A stretch of DNA of 64,000 nucleotides from Citrobacter werkmanii NBRC 105721. Lineage in GTDB: Bacteria; Pseudomonadota; Gammaproteobacteria; Enterobacterales; Enterobacteriaceae. This document shows positions 35,812 through 48,268 of this stretch, in pieces; the first letter of the stretch is position 1, and every line of letters begins with the position of its first letter. The translations under genes and the position numbers were made by a program. The stretch lies in the NCBI GenBank assembly GCA_000759755.1, contig BBMW01000015.1, forward strand, positions 124,001 to 188,000. Direction: 5' to 3'. Below the pieces are notes generated by a model, which had not been told where the DNA came from, searched no databases, and saw only the letters and a list, made by a program, of their open reading frames with translations.

Positions 35812-36579
35812 CTAGTAACCCACAACTTTGCGCAGAATATCGATATACACCGGCATCAGCGGGTGACGCAACAGCGCCACCAGCGCGACCACGCCGATCC
35901 CGAGCGTTAACGGTGCCAGATACAGCAAACGACTGCGGGGGAAATACGCGGTTAAACGATCGACTGCCGCTTTGCCGCTACGCCACAGCCGCCAGCATAG
36001 CCAGCCCCCGACCCACAGCAGCAACGCCGTCGCCAGCAGCAGCCATTTGAAGTCTCCGCTCTGCATATCGGAAGGAATATCGATTGCCGCTCCCGCCAAA
36101 ATACCCGGCAGGAAATAGAACGGCGGCCACAGCACGCAGCCTATAATATTCGGCACAATAAATTTTGCGACAGGCAGATCCAGCATGCCCGCCACCATCG
36201 GCACCAGCGGACGCGTTGGGCCGACAAAACGGCCCACCAGAATGGTAAACATGCTGTGCTGATGCAGCGCATGCTCGGTTTTATCCAGCAGCGCCTTGTT
36301 CTTTTTCATGAACGACCAACGGTGCAGCGGCTTTTTAAAGCGCCAGCCCAACCAAAAGGAGATCCAATCCCCCAACAGGCAACCGACGATGCCCGCAAGC
36401 CAGGCATGCCAGAAATTCAGTTCGCCACTGCCAATCAGCGCCCCCAGCCCCGCCATCATCACGGTGCCGGGCAGAATCAGACCAACCAGCGCCAGCGACT
36501 CCAAAAAAGCCACCAAAAGTACGGCGATCAGAGAGTACAGGGCGGACTGGAGAATAAAGTGTTCCAGCAATGCTTGCAT
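35812..36579 (-). CDS. yabI: DedA-family inner membrane protein YabI
   Basis: A DedA-family protein of 255 residues (E. coli 254). This family is implicated in undecaprenyl phosphate and phospholipid flipping and in membrane energetics; the exact role of YabI is not settled. Visible features are the hydrophobic start with the acidic FLESLALVGLILPGTVMM near residue 25, the GLGALIGSGELNF stretch, and the conserved basic GRFVGPTRPLVPMVAGM near 115 that defines the family. Four to five hydrophobic segments follow. It is convergent with thiQ and upstream of araC on the same strand. Confidence 0.93.
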   Translation of the reverse strand: MQALLEHFILQSALYSLIAVLLVAFLESLALVGLILPGTVMMAGLGALIGSGELNFWHAWLAGIVGCLLGDWISFWLGWRFKKPLHRWSFMKKNKALLDKTEHALHQHSMFTILVGRFVGPTRPLVPMVAGMLDLPVAKFIVPNIIGCVLWPPFYFLPGILAGAAIDIPSDMQSGDFKWLLLATALLLWVGGWLCWRLWRSGKAAVDRLTAYFPRSRLLYLAPLTLGIGVVALVALLRHPLMPVYIDILRKVVGY

Positions 36580-36698
36580 AATGTGTCCGTCAGATTTACG
36601 AAGCAGGGATTTTGATAACCCTTCTCAACTTCGTCAAGCCATCAATTGTCTGAATAGATTGCCAGTTATGACAACTTTCAGGACACATCATTCACTTT

Positions 36699-37544
36699 TT
36701 ATTCACATCCAGCACGGAACTCGCTCGGACTGGCGCCGGTACATTTTTTGAAAACGCGAGAGAAATAGAGCTGGTCATCAAAGCCGACGTTGCGACCCAC
36801 CGTGGCGATAGGCATACGTGTGGTACTCAGCAGTAGCTTCGCCTGACTGATACGCTGATCCTCACGCCAGCTTAATACGCTGATGCCCAATTGCTGGCGG
36901 AACAGGTGTGACAAACGGGAAGGCGACAGGCAGACATGCTGTGCGACGCTGGCAATATCAAAATTGCTGTCCGCCAGATGATCGCTAATGTACTGGCAGG
37001 CATCGCGAACGCGGTTGTCCATTGGCGGATGCAGCGACTCATTAATGGCTTCCATACGTCGGAGTAACAATTGCTCCAGCAGATTAATCGCCAGCAGTTC
37101 GGAATAGCGCCCCTCCCCTTGCCCGGCATTAATGATCTGTCCAAACAGTTCATTAAAATGCGGTTGGTGCGCTTCATCAGGGCGAAAGAAACCGGTCTGG
37201 GCAAAAATGGCCGGCCAGGTCAGCCACTCCTGCCAGTAAGCGCGTGGCCGAAAGTAGACCCACTGGTGATACCACTCGCTGGCATCCGGGTGGCGTCCGT
37301 AGTGGTGAATTTCTCCGGGCGGAAACAGCAAAATATCGCCAGGTCGACAGACAAACTGCTTGCCCTGATTATTAATGACCCCTTCCCCACGGATAGTGAG
37401 ATTAAGGATATAGCCCTTCATCCCCAGCGGCCTGTCGATAAAAAAGTCCAGGTATCCGTTCGCCTCAATGGGGGTTAATCCAGCCACCAAATGTGCGTTA
37501 AACGAATAGCCCGGCAGTAGGGGATCGTTTTGCGTTTCAGCCAT
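36699..37544 (-). CDS. araC: Arabinose operon regulator AraC
   Basis: AraC represses and, with L-arabinose, activates araBAD, and it controls its own gene. It has 281 residues, the Salmonella/Citrobacter form, 11 shorter than E. coli at the C-terminus. The N-terminal arm ([20 protein letters not shown]) and sugar-binding cupin (about 20-165) are followed by a C-terminal pair of helix-turn-helix motifs ([24 protein letters not shown] and [20 protein letters not shown]). It is divergent from araBAD across a 339-bp control region. Confidence 0.97.
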
Positions 37545-37576
37545 AATTTCAATACTCCCTGGGTTCTGCTAAGAAA

Positions 37577-37595
37577 CAATTTGTCCATATTACGC
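37577..37595. promoter_or_regulatory. Probable araO2 operator
   Basis: ACAATTTGTCCATATTACG resembles the E. coli araO2 sequence AATTGTCCATATTGCAT and lies near the araC start, within its leader. The distance between its centre and that of araI1 is about 208 bp, close to the 211 bp of E. coli, so the same repression loop should form. Confidence 0.65.
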
Positions 37596-37717
37596 CAGAC
37601 ATCATCGCCGTCGCCCCTGCGGGTCACAGTGTTTGCAGTAATGGACCATCAACCCCGCTTGTGAAAAGCAATTTGTAAAAAACATGTACTACGCCAACGT
37701 CAAAATCGGCTAACGAA

Positions 37718-37754
37718 AGTGTCTATAACTACGGCAGAAATGTCCACATTGATT
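37718..37754. promoter_or_regulatory. Probable araO1 operator pair
   Basis: The stretch from AAAGTGTCTATAACTACGG to TGTCCACATTGATT is close to the E. coli araO1 left and right half sites, where AraC represses its own promoter. It is placed between araO2 and the CRP site, as in E. coli. Confidence 0.65.
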
Positions 37755-37776
37755 ATTTGCACGGCGTCACACTTTG
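37753..37776. promoter_or_regulatory. Probable CRP site of the ara control region
   Basis: TTATTTGCACGGCGTCACACTTTG is identical over this stretch to the E. coli ara CRP site as I remember it, with the TCACA half site clear. It sits immediately upstream of araI1, so cAMP-CRP should help open the repression loop and activate araBAD. Confidence 0.75.
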
Positions 37777-37785
37777 TGATACCAC

Positions 37786-39593
<1,808 letters not shown>

Positions 39594-39603
39594 GGACACG
39601 ACA

Positions 39604-41106
39604 ATGACAATTTTTGATAACTATGAAGTGTGGTTTGTGATTGGTAGCCAGCATCTGTATGGCCCGGAAACACTGCGTCAGGTAACCCAACATGCCGAGC
39701 ACGTTGTTAACGCACTGAATACGGAAGCTAACCTGCCCTGCAAACTGGTATTAAAACCGCTGGGTACTTCTCCTGACGAAATTACCGCTATCTGTCGTGA
39801 TGCCAACTATGACGATCGCTGCGCAGGTCTGGTGGTCTGGCTGCACACCTTCTCTCCAGCCAAAATGTGGATTAACGGTCTGACTATTCTCAACAAACCG
39901 CTGATGCAGTTCCACACCCAGTTCAACGCCGCCCTGCCGTGGGACAGCATTGATATGGACTTTATGAACCTGAACCAGACCGCACACGGCGGTCGCGAGT
40001 TCGGCTTCATCGGTGCGCGTATGCGTCAGCAGCACGCCGTGGTCACCGGCCATTGGCAGGATAAGCAAGCGCACGAGCGTATTGGCTCCTGGATGCGCCA
40101 GGCGGTGTCCAAGCAGGATACCCGCCATCTGAAAGTCTGCCGTTTTGGCGACAACATGCGCGAAGTGGCGGTCACTGACGGCGATAAAGTTGCCGCACAG
40201 ATCAAATTCGGTTTCTCGGTAAATACCTGGGCCGTGGGCGATCTGGTGCAGGTAGTGAACGCAATTAGTGACGGCGAAATCAACGCATTGATCGACGAGT
40301 ACGAAAGCACCTACACCATGACGGCGGCCACGCAAGTCCATGGTGAAAAACGTCAGAACGTACTGGAAGCCGCCCGTATTGAACTGGGGATGAAACGCTT
40401 CCTGGAACAGGGCGGATTCCACGCCTTTACGACGACATTTGAAGATTTGCACGGCCTGAAACAACTCCCGGGTCTGGCCGTACAGCGTCTGATGCAGCAA
40501 GGCTACGGCTTTGCGGGCGAAGGCGACTGGAAAACCGCCGCTCTGCTTCGCATCATGAAGGTGATGTCAACCGGTCTGCAGGGCGGCACCTCATTTATGG
40601 AGGATTACACCTACCACTTCGAGAAAGGCAACGATCTGGTGCTCGGCTCGCACATGCTGGAAGTGTGCCCGTCAATCGCTGTGGAAGAGAAACCGATCCT
40701 CGACGTTCAGCACCTTGGTATTGGCGGTAAAGACGATCCTGCCCGTCTGATCTTCAACACTAAAACTGGCCCGGCAGTGGTTGCCAGCCTGATCGATCTC
40801 GGCGATCGCTATCGCCTGCTGGTTAACTGCATCGACACGGTGCAAACGCCGCATGACCTGCCGAAACTGCCGGTGGCTAACGCATTGTGGAAGGCCCAGC
40901 CGGATCTGCCAACCGCATCTGAGGCCTGGATCCTTGCCGGTGGCGCGCACCACACCGTCTTCAGCCATGCGCTGGATCTGAACGATATGCGCCAGTTCGC
41001 TGAAATGCATGATATCGAGATCGCAGTGATCGATAACGATACCCGTCTGCCGGCCTTTAAGGACGCGCTGCGCTGGAACGAAGTGTATTACGGGTTCAAA
41101 CGTTAA
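39604..41106 (+). CDS. araA: L-arabinose isomerase
   Basis: AraA interconverts L-arabinose and L-ribulose, the first step of the pathway, with a manganese ion. The 500-residue length equals that of E. coli. The start is [20 protein letters not shown]. Catalytic and metal residues lie in [13 protein letters not shown] (Glu306 region), [26 protein letters not shown] (Glu333, His350 region) and [10 protein letters not shown] (His450 region). It lies 10 bp after araB; 96 bp containing REP sequence separate it from araD. Confidence 0.98.
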   Translation: MTIFDNYEVWFVIGSQHLYGPETLRQVTQHAEHVVNALNTEANLPCKLVLKPLGTSPDEITAICRDANYDDRCAGLVVWLHTFSPAKMWINGLTILNKPLMQFHTQFNAALPWDSIDMDFMNLNQTAHGGREFGFIGARMRQQHAVVTGHWQDKQAHERIGSWMRQAVSKQDTRHLKVCRFGDNMREVAVTDGDKVAAQIKFGFSVNTWAVGDLVQVVNAISDGEINALIDEYESTYTMTAATQVHGEKRQNVLEAARIELGMKRFLEQGGFHAFTTTFEDLHGLKQLPGLAVQRLMQQGYGFAGEGDWKTAALLRIMKVMSTGLQGGTSFMEDYTYHFEKGNDLVLGSHMLEVCPSIAVEEKPILDVQHLGIGGKDDPARLIFNTKTGPAVVASLIDLGDRYRLLVNCIDTVQTPHDLPKLPVANALWKAQPDLPTASEAWILAGGAHHTVFSHALDLNDMRQFAEMHDIEIAVIDNDTRLPAFKDALRWNEVYYGFKR

Positions 41107-41120
41107 TTGGTGAAACGGAT

Positions 41121-41190
41121 TGCCCGGTGGCATTTCATTTACCGGGCCTACAAATTACGTAGGCCGGATAAGCGAAGCGCCATCCGGCAT
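41121..41190. repeat. BIME between araA and araD
   Basis: Two REP-like units: a first palindrome TGCCCGGT...ACCGGGCCTA, then GTAGGCCGGATAAGCG with CGCCATCCGGCA. They lie between two genes of one operon, 12 bp before the araD start. Such a block can stabilise the upstream araBA message relative to araD. Confidence 0.82.
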
Positions 41191-41202
41191 TCAGGAGTTA
41201 AC

Positions 41203-41898
41203 ATGCTAGAAGATCTTAAACGTCAGGTACTGGAAGCGAATCTGGCGCTGCCAAAGCACAACCTGGTGACGCTGACCTGGGGAAACGTTAGCGCCGTCGA
41301 TCGCGAACGCGGCGTGTTTGTGATTAAACCTTCCGGTGTCGATTACAGCGTCATGACCGCAGACGATATGGTTGTTGTCAGTATCGCCACTGGGGAAGTC
41401 GTTGAAGGCACGAAAAAGCCCTCCTCCGATACTCCAACACACCGTTTGTTATATCAGGCATTCCCGAGCATTGGCGGTATTGTTCATACCCACTCGCGCC
41501 ACGCGACAATCTGGGCGCAGGCGGGTCAGTCGATTCCAGCGACAGGCACCACCCACGCGGACTATTTCTACGGCACGATTCCCTGTACACGGAAAATGAC
41601 CGACAGCGAGATTAACGGTGAATACGAGTGGGAAACCGGAAATGTAATCGTTGAAACCTTCGAGAAACAAGGCATTGACGCAGCGCAGATGCCTGGCGTA
41701 CTGGTGCACTCTCACGGTCCGTTCGCCTGGGGAAAAAATGCCGAAGATGCGGTGCATAACGCCATCGTGCTGGAAGAAGTCGCCTATATGGGGATTTTCT
41801 GCCGCCAGCTCGCGCCGCAACTGCCGGATATGCAACAAACCCTACTGGATAAGCACTACCTACGTAAACACGGTGCTAAAGCGTATTACGGACAGTAG
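41203..41898 (+). CDS. araD: L-ribulose-5-phosphate 4-epimerase
   Basis: AraD converts L-ribulose 5-phosphate to D-xylulose 5-phosphate, which enters the pentose phosphate pathway. I chose the ATG at 41203 ([20 protein letters not shown], 231 residues) with AGGAG upstream. The open frame before it reads through REP sequence. The class II aldolase-like zinc site is visible: the two histidines of [13 protein letters not shown] near residues 95-97, and the His of [11 protein letters not shown] near 171. Last gene of araBAD. Confidence 0.97.
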   Translation: MLEDLKRQVLEANLALPKHNLVTLTWGNVSAVDRERGVFVIKPSGVDYSVMTADDMVVVSIATGEVVEGTKKPSSDTPTHRLLYQAFPSIGGIVHTHSRHATIWAQAGQSIPATGTTHADYFYGTIPCTRKMTDSEINGEYEWETGNVIVETFEKQGIDAAQMPGVLVHSHGPFAWGKNAEDAVHNAIVLEEVAYMGIFCRQLAPQLPDMQQTLLDKHYLRKHGAKAYYGQ

Positions 41899-41918
41899 TC
41901 TCTGCGGGTACAGGATAA

Positions 41919-41934
41919 CTGTATAAAACCACAG
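41919..41934. promoter_or_regulatory. LexA box of polB
   Basis: CTGTATAAAACCACAG fits the SOS consensus CTGT-N8-ACAG exactly. It lies 21 bp upstream of a TATAAT -10 element (41955-41960), so bound LexA would block polymerase. In E. coli polB (dinA) has the same box at the same place. Confidence 0.92.
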
Positions 41935-41946
41935 CAAATCTATCAG

Positions 41947-41975
41947 AACCAGGCTATAATCATGCCTGGTTTTTT
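41947..41975 (+). terminator. araBAD terminator overlapping the polB promoter
   Basis: AACCAGGC (41947-41954) pairs with GCCTGGTT (41964-41971), followed by a T-run to 41975; it is a good intrinsic terminator 49 bp after araD. The 9-base loop is TATAATCAT, and its TATAAT is the likely -10 of polB. polB transcripts should start at or just inside the 3' arm, so they carry only half the stem and are not terminated. Confidence 0.85.
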
Positions 41976-41989
41976 AATGGATACACAGC

Positions 41990-44341
41990 GTGGCGCAGGC
42001 AGGCTTTATTTTAACCCGGCACTGGCGGGACACCCCGCAGGGAACTGAGGTCTCATTCTGGCTGGCTACAGACGACGGGCCGCTGCTGGTTACGCTCGCG
42101 CCGCAGGAATCCGTCGCGTTTATACCAGGCAGTCAGGTTCCGCGCGTTACATCATTATTACGTACAGAGAACGGCTATCGCCTGACGCCGCTTCAACTAC
42201 AAGATTTCCACCGCCAGCCCGTTTCGGGTCTGTATTGCCGCTCCCATCGCCAGCTCATGCGGCTGGAAAAACTCCTGCGCGAAAACGGCGTCACTGTCTA
42301 CGAGGCGGATATCCGCCCGCCGGAGCGCTACCTGATGGAGCGCTTCATCACGTCCCCGGTCTGGGCCGAAGGCGACAAACAGCACGGCACGCTGATTAAT
42401 ACCCGTCTGAAGCCAAACCCGGGCTATCGTCCACCGCTAAAATGGGTATCGCTGGATATCGAAACCACGCGGCATGGTGAACTCTACTGCATTGGCCTTG
42501 AAGGTTGCGGGCAGCGTATTGTCTACATGCTCGGCCCGGCAAACGGCGATGCCTCGGCGCTGGATTTTGAACTTGAGTACGTGGCAAGCCGCCCGCAGTT
42601 GCTGGAAAAGCTCAACGACTGGATTGCCCGTCACGATCCCGATGTCATCATCGGCTGGAACGTGGTGCAATTCGATTTACGCGTCCTGCAAAAGCATGCC
42701 GAACGTTATCGCATCCCCCTGCGTTTTGGTCGTGATAATAGCGAACTGGAGTGGCGCGAGCATGGCTTCAAAAACGGCGTGTTCTTCGCGCAGGCCAAAG
42801 GTCGTCTGATCATTGACGGCATTGAAGCACTCAAATCCGCCTTCTGGAATTTCTCGTCATTCTCGCTGGAAACGGTGTCGCAAGAATTGCTAGGTGAAGG
42901 CAAGTCGATTGATAACCCGTGGGACCGAATGGACGAAATTGACCGTCGGTTTGCCCAGAATAAACCCGCGCTCGCCACCTACAATCTCAAAGACTGTGAG
43001 CTGGTCACGCGTATTTTTCATAAAACCGAGATCATGCCTTTTCTGCTGGAGCGCTCGACGGTCAACGGTCTACCGGTCGACCGTCACGGTGGTTCGGTTG
43101 CCGCCTTCGGCCACCTCTACCTTCCGCGCATGCACCGGGCGGGTTACGTGGCGCCAAATCTGGGGGAAGTTCCCGCGCACGCCAGCCCCGGCGGCTACGT
43201 GATGGACTCGCGCCCGGGATTGTACGACTCCGTGCTGGTACTGGATTACAAAAGCCTGTACCCCTCAATTATTCGTACATTTTTGATCGATCCGGTGGGG
43301 CTTATCGAAGGGATGGCGCAACCGGATCGGGAGCACAGCACCGAAGGTTTCCTTGACGCCTGGTTCTCACGCGAAAAACATTGCCTGCCGGAGATCGTTA
43401 CTCAGATCTGGCACGGGCGTGAAGAAGCAAAACGCCACGGAAATAAACCGCTCTCGCAGGCGCTGAAAATTATCATGAACGCGTTTTACGGTGTGCTTGG
43501 CACGACCGCCTGTCGCTTTTTCGACCCAAGACTGGCCTCATCAATCACGATGCGCGGTCATGCGATCATGCGCCAGACCAAAGCGTTAATTGAGGCTCAG
43601 GGTTACGACGTCATCTATGGTGATACCGACTCGACCTTTGTCTGGCTTAAAAAGGCGCACTCAGAAGATGATGCCGCTCGGATTGGCCGGGAGCTGGTGA
43701 GCCATGTCAACTCGTGGTGGGCGCAATCGCTAAAGCAACAAAATCTGACCAGCGCGCTGGAGCTGGAGTTTGAAACCCACTTTTGTCGCTTTCTGATGCC
43801 GACTATTCGCGGTGCAGATACCGGTAGTAAAAAACGTTATGCCGGAATGATTCAGGAAGGGGCTGAACAACGCATGGTGTTTAAGGGGCTGGAAACGGTT
43901 CGCACCGACTGGACACCGCTGGCGCAACAATTCCAGCAGGAGCTGTACCTGCGAATTTTTCGTAACGAGCCGTATCAGGAGTTTGTCCGCGAGACCATCG
44001 ACCGTCTGATGGCGGGTGAACTGGATGCGCAACTGGTGTACCGCAAACGTCTGCGCCGCCCGTTAAGTGAATACCAGCGTAATGTTCCGCCACATGTCCG
44101 CGCGGCACGACTGGCTGATGAACAGAATATAAATCGAGGTCGTGCGCCACAGTACCAAAACCGTGGCACCATTAAATATGTCTGGACAGTAAACGGCCCT
44201 GAACCTGTGGATTATCAGCAATCTGCTCTCGATTATGAGCACTATCTGACCCGTCAGATACAACCAGTTGCCGAGGGAATACTTCCCTTTATCGATGATA
44301 ACTTTGCTACACTACTCACAGGGCAACTGGGGTTATTTTGA
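41990..44341 (+). CDS. polB: DNA polymerase II
   Basis: Pol II is a family B, SOS-induced polymerase with 3'-5' proofreading, used in replication restart and translesion synthesis. It has 783 residues, the E. coli length, and starts at a GTG ([12 protein letters not shown]). The exonuclease motifs are [12 protein letters not shown] near 152 and WNVVQFDLR near 225. The polymerase motifs are [13 protein letters not shown] near 419, [12 protein letters not shown] near 495 and [11 protein letters not shown] near 545. A LexA box precedes it. Confidence 0.97.
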   Translation: MAQAGFILTRHWRDTPQGTEVSFWLATDDGPLLVTLAPQESVAFIPGSQVPRVTSLLRTENGYRLTPLQLQDFHRQPVSGLYCRSHRQLMRLEKLLRENGVTVYEADIRPPERYLMERFITSPVWAEGDKQHGTLINTRLKPNPGYRPPLKWVSLDIETTRHGELYCIGLEGCGQRIVYMLGPANGDASALDFELEYVASRPQLLEKLNDWIARHDPDVIIGWNVVQFDLRVLQKHAERYRIPLRFGRDNSELEWREHGFKNGVFFAQAKGRLIIDGIEALKSAFWNFSSFSLETVSQELLGEGKSIDNPWDRMDEIDRRFAQNKPALATYNLKDCELVTRIFHKTEIMPFLLERSTVNGLPVDRHGGSVAAFGHLYLPRMHRAGYVAPNLGEVPAHASPGGYVMDSRPGLYDSVLVLDYKSLYPSIIRTFLIDPVGLIEGMAQPDREHSTEGFLDAWFSREKHCLPEIVTQIWHGREEAKRHGNKPLSQALKIIMNAFYGVLGTTACRFFDPRLASSITMRGHAIMRQTKALIEAQGYDVIYGDTDSTFVWLKKAHSEDDAARIGRELVSHVNSWWAQSLKQQNLTSALELEFETHFCRFLMPTIRGADTGSKKRYAGMIQEGAEQRMVFKGLETVRTDWTPLAQQFQQELYLRIFRNEPYQEFVRETIDRLMAGELDAQLVYRKRLRRPLSEYQRNVPPHVRAARLADEQNINRGRAPQYQNRGTIKYVWTVNGPEPVDYQQSALDYEHYLTRQIQPVAEGILPFIDDNFATLLTGQLGLF

Positions 44342-44517
44342 CGCGTGACGAAACCGCCGCCATCCAGTACCATAGCGCCCTTTCCATTCCTGGACCCATT
44401 TAACACCACTACCACTGATTTATTAGCCTGGTAGCGGGGTCGTATGCTCTCAAAAACCGGGTTAGCCCGGAAAATGACGAGTATTGCCTGCAATTAAAGA
44501 TATAGAGCCGAACATAT
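44342..44517. other. polB-rapA intergenic region
   Basis: A 176-bp gap that should contain the rapA promoter. A short imperfect repeat CCGGGTTAGCCCGG (about 44457-44470) could form a small hairpin, but no T-run follows. No gene is visible. Confidence 0.45.
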
Positions 44518-47424
44518 ATGCCTTTTACACTTGGTCAACGCTGGATCAGCGATACAGAAAGCGAACTGGGACTTGGTACTGTTGTCGCCATGGATGCGCG
44601 AACCGTCACTTTACTTTTCTCATCGACGGGCGAAAACCGTCTGTATGCGCGCAGTGATTCTCCCGTGACCCGCGTGATGTTCAATCCTGGCGATACGATA
44701 ACGAGCCATGAAGGCTGGCAGCTGCATGTCGATGAAGTAAAAGAAGAAAACGGCCTGCTTGCCTATATCGGAACCCGCCTTGATACCGAAGAAACCGGTG
44801 TAACGCTGCGTGAAGTGCTCCTCGACAGTAAACTGGTATTCAGCAAACCACAGGATCGCCTGTTTGCTGGCCAAATTGATCGTATGGACCGCTTTGCGCT
44901 GCGCTATCGCGCGCGTAAATTTCAGAGCGAACAGTACCGTATGCCGTGGAGTGGTTTGCGCGGCCAGCGTACCAGCCTGATCCCCCACCAGCTCAACATT
45001 GCTCATGATGTTGGTCGTCGTCACGCCCCACGCGTTTTGCTGGCTGACGAAGTGGGTTTAGGTAAAACCATTGAGGCTGGGATGATCCTGCATCAGCAAC
45101 TGCTTTCCGGCGCCGCTGAACGCGTACTGATCATCGTCCCGGAGACGCTACAGCACCAGTGGCTGGTCGAAATGCTGCGCCGTTTCAACCTGCGTTTTGC
45201 GCTGTTTGATGATGAGCGTTATGCAGAAGCGCAGCATGACGCCTACAACCCGTTTGAAACCGAACAATTAGTTATCTGTTCGCTGGACTTTGCCCGTCGC
45301 AGTAAACAGCGTCTGGAGCACTTGTGTGACGCCGAATGGGATTTGCTGATTGTCGATGAAGCCCATCACCTGGTGTGGAGCGAAGATGCGCCCAGCCGTG
45401 AATATATGGCCATTGAACAGCTGGCTGAACGCGTGCCAGGTATCCTGCTGCTGACCGCTACGCCAGAACAGCTGGGTATGGAAAGCCACTTTGCGCGTCT
45501 GCGTCTGCTGGATCCAAGCCGTTTCCACGATTTCGCCCAGTTTGTTGAAGAGCAAAAAAATTACCGTCCGGTCGCTGATGCCGTCGCCATGCTGCTGGCT
45601 GGCAACAAGCTGAGTAACGATGAGCTGAACATGTTAGGCGACATGATTGGCGAGCAGGACATTGAGCCGTTATTGCAGGCGGCAAACAGCGACAGCGAGG
45701 ACGCCCAGAGCGCGCGCCAGGAGCTGGTTTCGATGCTGATGGACCGCCATGGCACCAGTCGCGTGCTGTTCCGCAACACCCGTAACGGTGTGAAAGGCTT
45801 CCCGAAACGCGAACTGCATACCATCAAATTACCGTTGCCAACCCAATACCAGACGGCGATTAAAGTCTCCGGCATTATGGGCGCGCGTAAGAGTGCGGAA
45901 GACCGGGCTCGCGACATGCTCTACCCGGAACAGATTTATCAGGAATTCGAAGGTGACACCGGCACCTGGTGGAACTTTGACCCGCGCGTGGAATGGCTGA
46001 TGGGCTACCTGACCAGCCACCGCTCACAAAAAGTGCTGGTTATCTGCGCGAAAGCGACCACCGCACTGCAACTGGAGCAGGTCTTGCGCGAGCGTGAAGG
46101 GATCCGCGCCGCCGTGTTCCATGAAGGAATGTCGATCATTGAACGTGACCGCGCGGCAGCCTGGTTTAGCGAAGAAGATAGCGGCGCCCAGGTGATGCTG
46201 TGTTCTGAAATCGGCTCCGAGGGGCGTAACTTCCAGTTCGCCAGCAACCTGGTGATGTTCGACCTGCCGTTCAACCCGGACCTGCTGGAACAGCGTATTG
46301 GTCGTCTGGACCGTATCGGTCAGGCGCATGATATTCAGATCCACGTGCCGTTCCTGGAAAAAACAGCGCAATCCGTGCTGGTGCGCTGGTACCACGAAGG
46401 TCTGGATGCGTTCGAACATACTTGCCCAACCGGACGTACTATCTATGACACGGTATACAACAATCTGATCGGCTTCCTGGCTGAGCCGGAAAATACCGAT
46501 GGCTTTGATGACCTGATCAAAACCTGCCGTGAGCAGCATGACGCGCTGAAAGCCCAGCTGGAGCAAGGCCGCGATCGCCTGCTGGAAATTCACTCCAATG
46601 GCGGCGAAAAAGCTCAACAGCTTACCGAAAGTATTGAAGAGCAGGATGACGACACCAGTCTGATCGCCTTTGCCATGAACCTGTTTGATATCGTCGGTAT
46701 TAATCAAGATGACCGTGGCGACAATTTGATCGTGCTGACGCCGTCCGACCACATGCTGGTACCGGATTTCCCTGGCCTGCCGGAAGATGGCTGCACCATT
46801 ACATTTGAACGTGATGTCGCCCTGTCGCGTGAAGACGCTCAGTTTATTACCTGGGAGCATCCGCTGATCCGCAATGGTTTGGATCTGATCCTTTCCGGCG
46901 ATACCGGAAGCAGCACTATTTCTTTATTGAAAAACAAGGCATTACCAGTCGGCACTCTGCTGGTTGAACTGGTCTACGTTGTAGAGGCGCAAGCGCCGAA
47001 ACAGCTGCAGTTGAACCGCTTCCTGCCACCAACGCCGGTACGCATGCTGCTGGATAAAAACGGTAATAACCTTGCCGCGCAGGTTGAATTCGAAACCTTT
47101 AACCGTCAGCTCAGCGCCGTTAACCGCCACACCGGCAGCAAACTGGTCAACGCCGTGCAGCAGGATGTTCATGCTATCCTGCAACTGGGTGAAGCGCAGG
47201 TGGAAAAATCCGCCCGCGCGCTGATCGACGCGGCGCGTAAGGAAGCGGACGAGAAGCTGACAGCAGAACTGTCGCGTCTGGAAGCCCTGCGTGCAGTTAA
47301 CCCGAACATCCGTGATGACGAACTCAGCGCCATTGAAAGCAACCGCCAGCAGGTGTTGGAAAGCCTGGATCAGGCGGGCTGGCGTCTGGATGCCCTGCGT
47401 CTGATCGTTGTGACGCACCAGTAA
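44518..47424 (+). CDS. rapA: RNA polymerase recycling ATPase RapA (HepA)
   Basis: RapA is a Swi2/Snf2-family ATPase that binds core RNA polymerase and helps release it from stalled post-termination complexes. It has 968 residues, as in E. coli. Two N-terminal Tudor-like domains (about 1-110) precede the helicase core: Walker [19 protein letters not shown] near 180, DEAH box [10 protein letters not shown] near 280, TATPEQ near 312, then the C-terminal RecA lobe with [20 protein letters not shown] and [11 protein letters not shown] near 600. rluA follows by 11 bp and is probably co-transcribed. Confidence 0.97.
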   Translation: MPFTLGQRWISDTESELGLGTVVAMDARTVTLLFSSTGENRLYARSDSPVTRVMFNPGDTITSHEGWQLHVDEVKEENGLLAYIGTRLDTEETGVTLREVLLDSKLVFSKPQDRLFAGQIDRMDRFALRYRARKFQSEQYRMPWSGLRGQRTSLIPHQLNIAHDVGRRHAPRVLLADEVGLGKTIEAGMILHQQLLSGAAERVLIIVPETLQHQWLVEMLRRFNLRFALFDDERYAEAQHDAYNPFETEQLVICSLDFARRSKQRLEHLCDAEWDLLIVDEAHHLVWSEDAPSREYMAIEQLAERVPGILLLTATPEQLGMESHFARLRLLDPSRFHDFAQFVEEQKNYRPVADAVAMLLAGNKLSNDELNMLGDMIGEQDIEPLLQAANSDSEDAQSARQELVSMLMDRHGTSRVLFRNTRNGVKGFPKRELHTIKLPLPTQYQTAIKVSGIMGARKSAEDRARDMLYPEQIYQEFEGDTGTWWNFDPRVEWLMGYLTSHRSQKVLVICAKATTALQLEQVLREREGIRAAVFHEGMSIIERDRAAAWFSEEDSGAQVMLCSEIGSEGRNFQFASNLVMFDLPFNPDLLEQRIGRLDRIGQAHDIQIHVPFLEKTAQSVLVRWYHEGLDAFEHTCPTGRTIYDTVYNNLIGFLAEPENTDGFDDLIKTCREQHDALKAQLEQGRDRLLEIHSNGGEKAQQLTESIEEQDDDTSLIAFAMNLFDIVGINQDDRGDNLIVLTPSDHMLVPDFPGLPEDGCTITFERDVALSREDAQFITWEHPLIRNGLDLILSGDTGSSTISLLKNKALPVGTLLVELVYVVEAQAPKQLQLNRFLPPTPVRMLLDKNGNNLAAQVEFETFNRQLSAVNRHTGSKLVNAVQQDVHAILQLGEAQVEKSARALIDAARKEADEKLTAELSRLEALRAVNPNIRDDELSAIESNRQQVLESLDQAGWRLDALRLIVVTHQ

Positions 47425-47435
47425 CGGAGCCATAC

Positions 47436-48095
47436 ATGGGGATGGAAAACTACAATCCGCCGCAGGAGCCCTGGCTGGTTATCCTGTATCAGGATGAGCA
47501 CATTATGGTGGTCAATAAGCCGAGCGGCTTGTTGTCCGTGCCGGGCCGTCTGGATGAGCACAAAGACAGCGTGATGACGCGCATTCAGCGCGATTATCCG
47601 CAGGCTGAATCCGTGCATCGTCTGGATATGGCAACCAGCGGCGTGATTGTAGTCGCGCTAACCAAAGCGGCAGAGCGTGAACTAAAACGCCAGTTTCGCG
47701 AGCGCGAACCGAAAAAGCAGTATGTCGCACGCGTATGGGGACATCCCGCTCCGGCCGAGGGACTGGTTGATTTACCGCTGATTTGCGACTGGCCGAACCG
47801 GCCAAAGCAGAAAGTGTGTTATGAGACCGGGAAATCCGCGCAGACCGAGTATGAAGTGGTAGAGTTCGCGGCGGATAACACCGCCCGGGTGGTGCTCAAA
47901 CCTATTACCGGACGCTCCCACCAGCTGCGAGTGCATATGCTGGCATTAGGGCATCCGATTCTGGGTGACCGCTTCTACGCCCCGCCACAGGCCCTGGCGT
48001 TAGCGCCGCGCCTGCTGCTGCACGCAGAGATGTTAACCATCACCCATCCCGAATACGGCAACAGCATGACGTTTAAAGTCCCGGCAGATTTTTAA
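47436..48095 (+). CDS. rluA: 23S/tRNA pseudouridine synthase RluA
   Basis: RluA makes pseudouridine 746 in 23S rRNA and pseudouridine 32 in several tRNAs. The 219-residue protein matches E. coli in length. The catalytic aspartate is Asp64 in the family motif HRLDMATSGVIVVA. PITGRSHQLRVHMLALGHPILGDRFY near residue 150 is the second conserved block. It starts 11 bp after rapA. Downstream there is no typical terminator but a hairpin TTGTGTCT/AGACACAA that runs into an ERIC. Confidence 0.97.
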   Translation: MGMENYNPPQEPWLVILYQDEHIMVVNKPSGLLSVPGRLDEHKDSVMTRIQRDYPQAESVHRLDMATSGVIVVALTKAAERELKRQFREREPKKQYVARVWGHPAPAEGLVDLPLICDWPNRPKQKVCYETGKSAQTEYEVVEFAADNTARVVLKPITGRSHQLRVHMLALGHPILGDRFYAPPQALALAPRLLLHAEMLTITHPEYGNSMTFKVPADF

Positions 48096-48140
48096 AACGT
48101 TGCTGGGGACGCATTTCGTTTTTGCTTTGTGTCTCTATTT

Positions 48141-48267
48141 ATAGACACAAATCATTCGAGATGCATCGAGGCGGCAAACGAAGAAATCCCCAGGAGCATA
48201 GATAACTATGTGACTGGGGTTTCACAGTGCAGCCAACAAAGAGGCAGCTTGAAGGATGCCGTGTATA
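48141..48267. repeat. ERIC element (127 bp) between rluA and djlA
   Basis: A second complete ERIC with the core GAAATCCCCAGGAGC and GTGACTGGGG, bounded by ATAGACACAAATCATTC and GAAGGATGCCGTGTATA. It shares the unusual apical sequence CATAGATAACTATG with the copy in the thiB riboswitch, so both belong to the same sub-variant. It ends one base before the djlA stop codon. Its left arm and flanking bases form an 8-bp stem TTGTGTCT/AGACACAA (48127-48134 and 48143-48150). Confidence 0.94.
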
Positions 48268-48268
48268 T

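Noticed and set aside
46024-46860. 278-codon frame opposite rapA
   Set aside because: Antisense shadow; RapA helicase motifs are intact on the plus strand.
48096-48268. Remnants of yabP/yabQ between rluA and djlA
   Set aside because: The 173-bp gap consists of an ERIC and short flanks; no coding remnant is recognisable.
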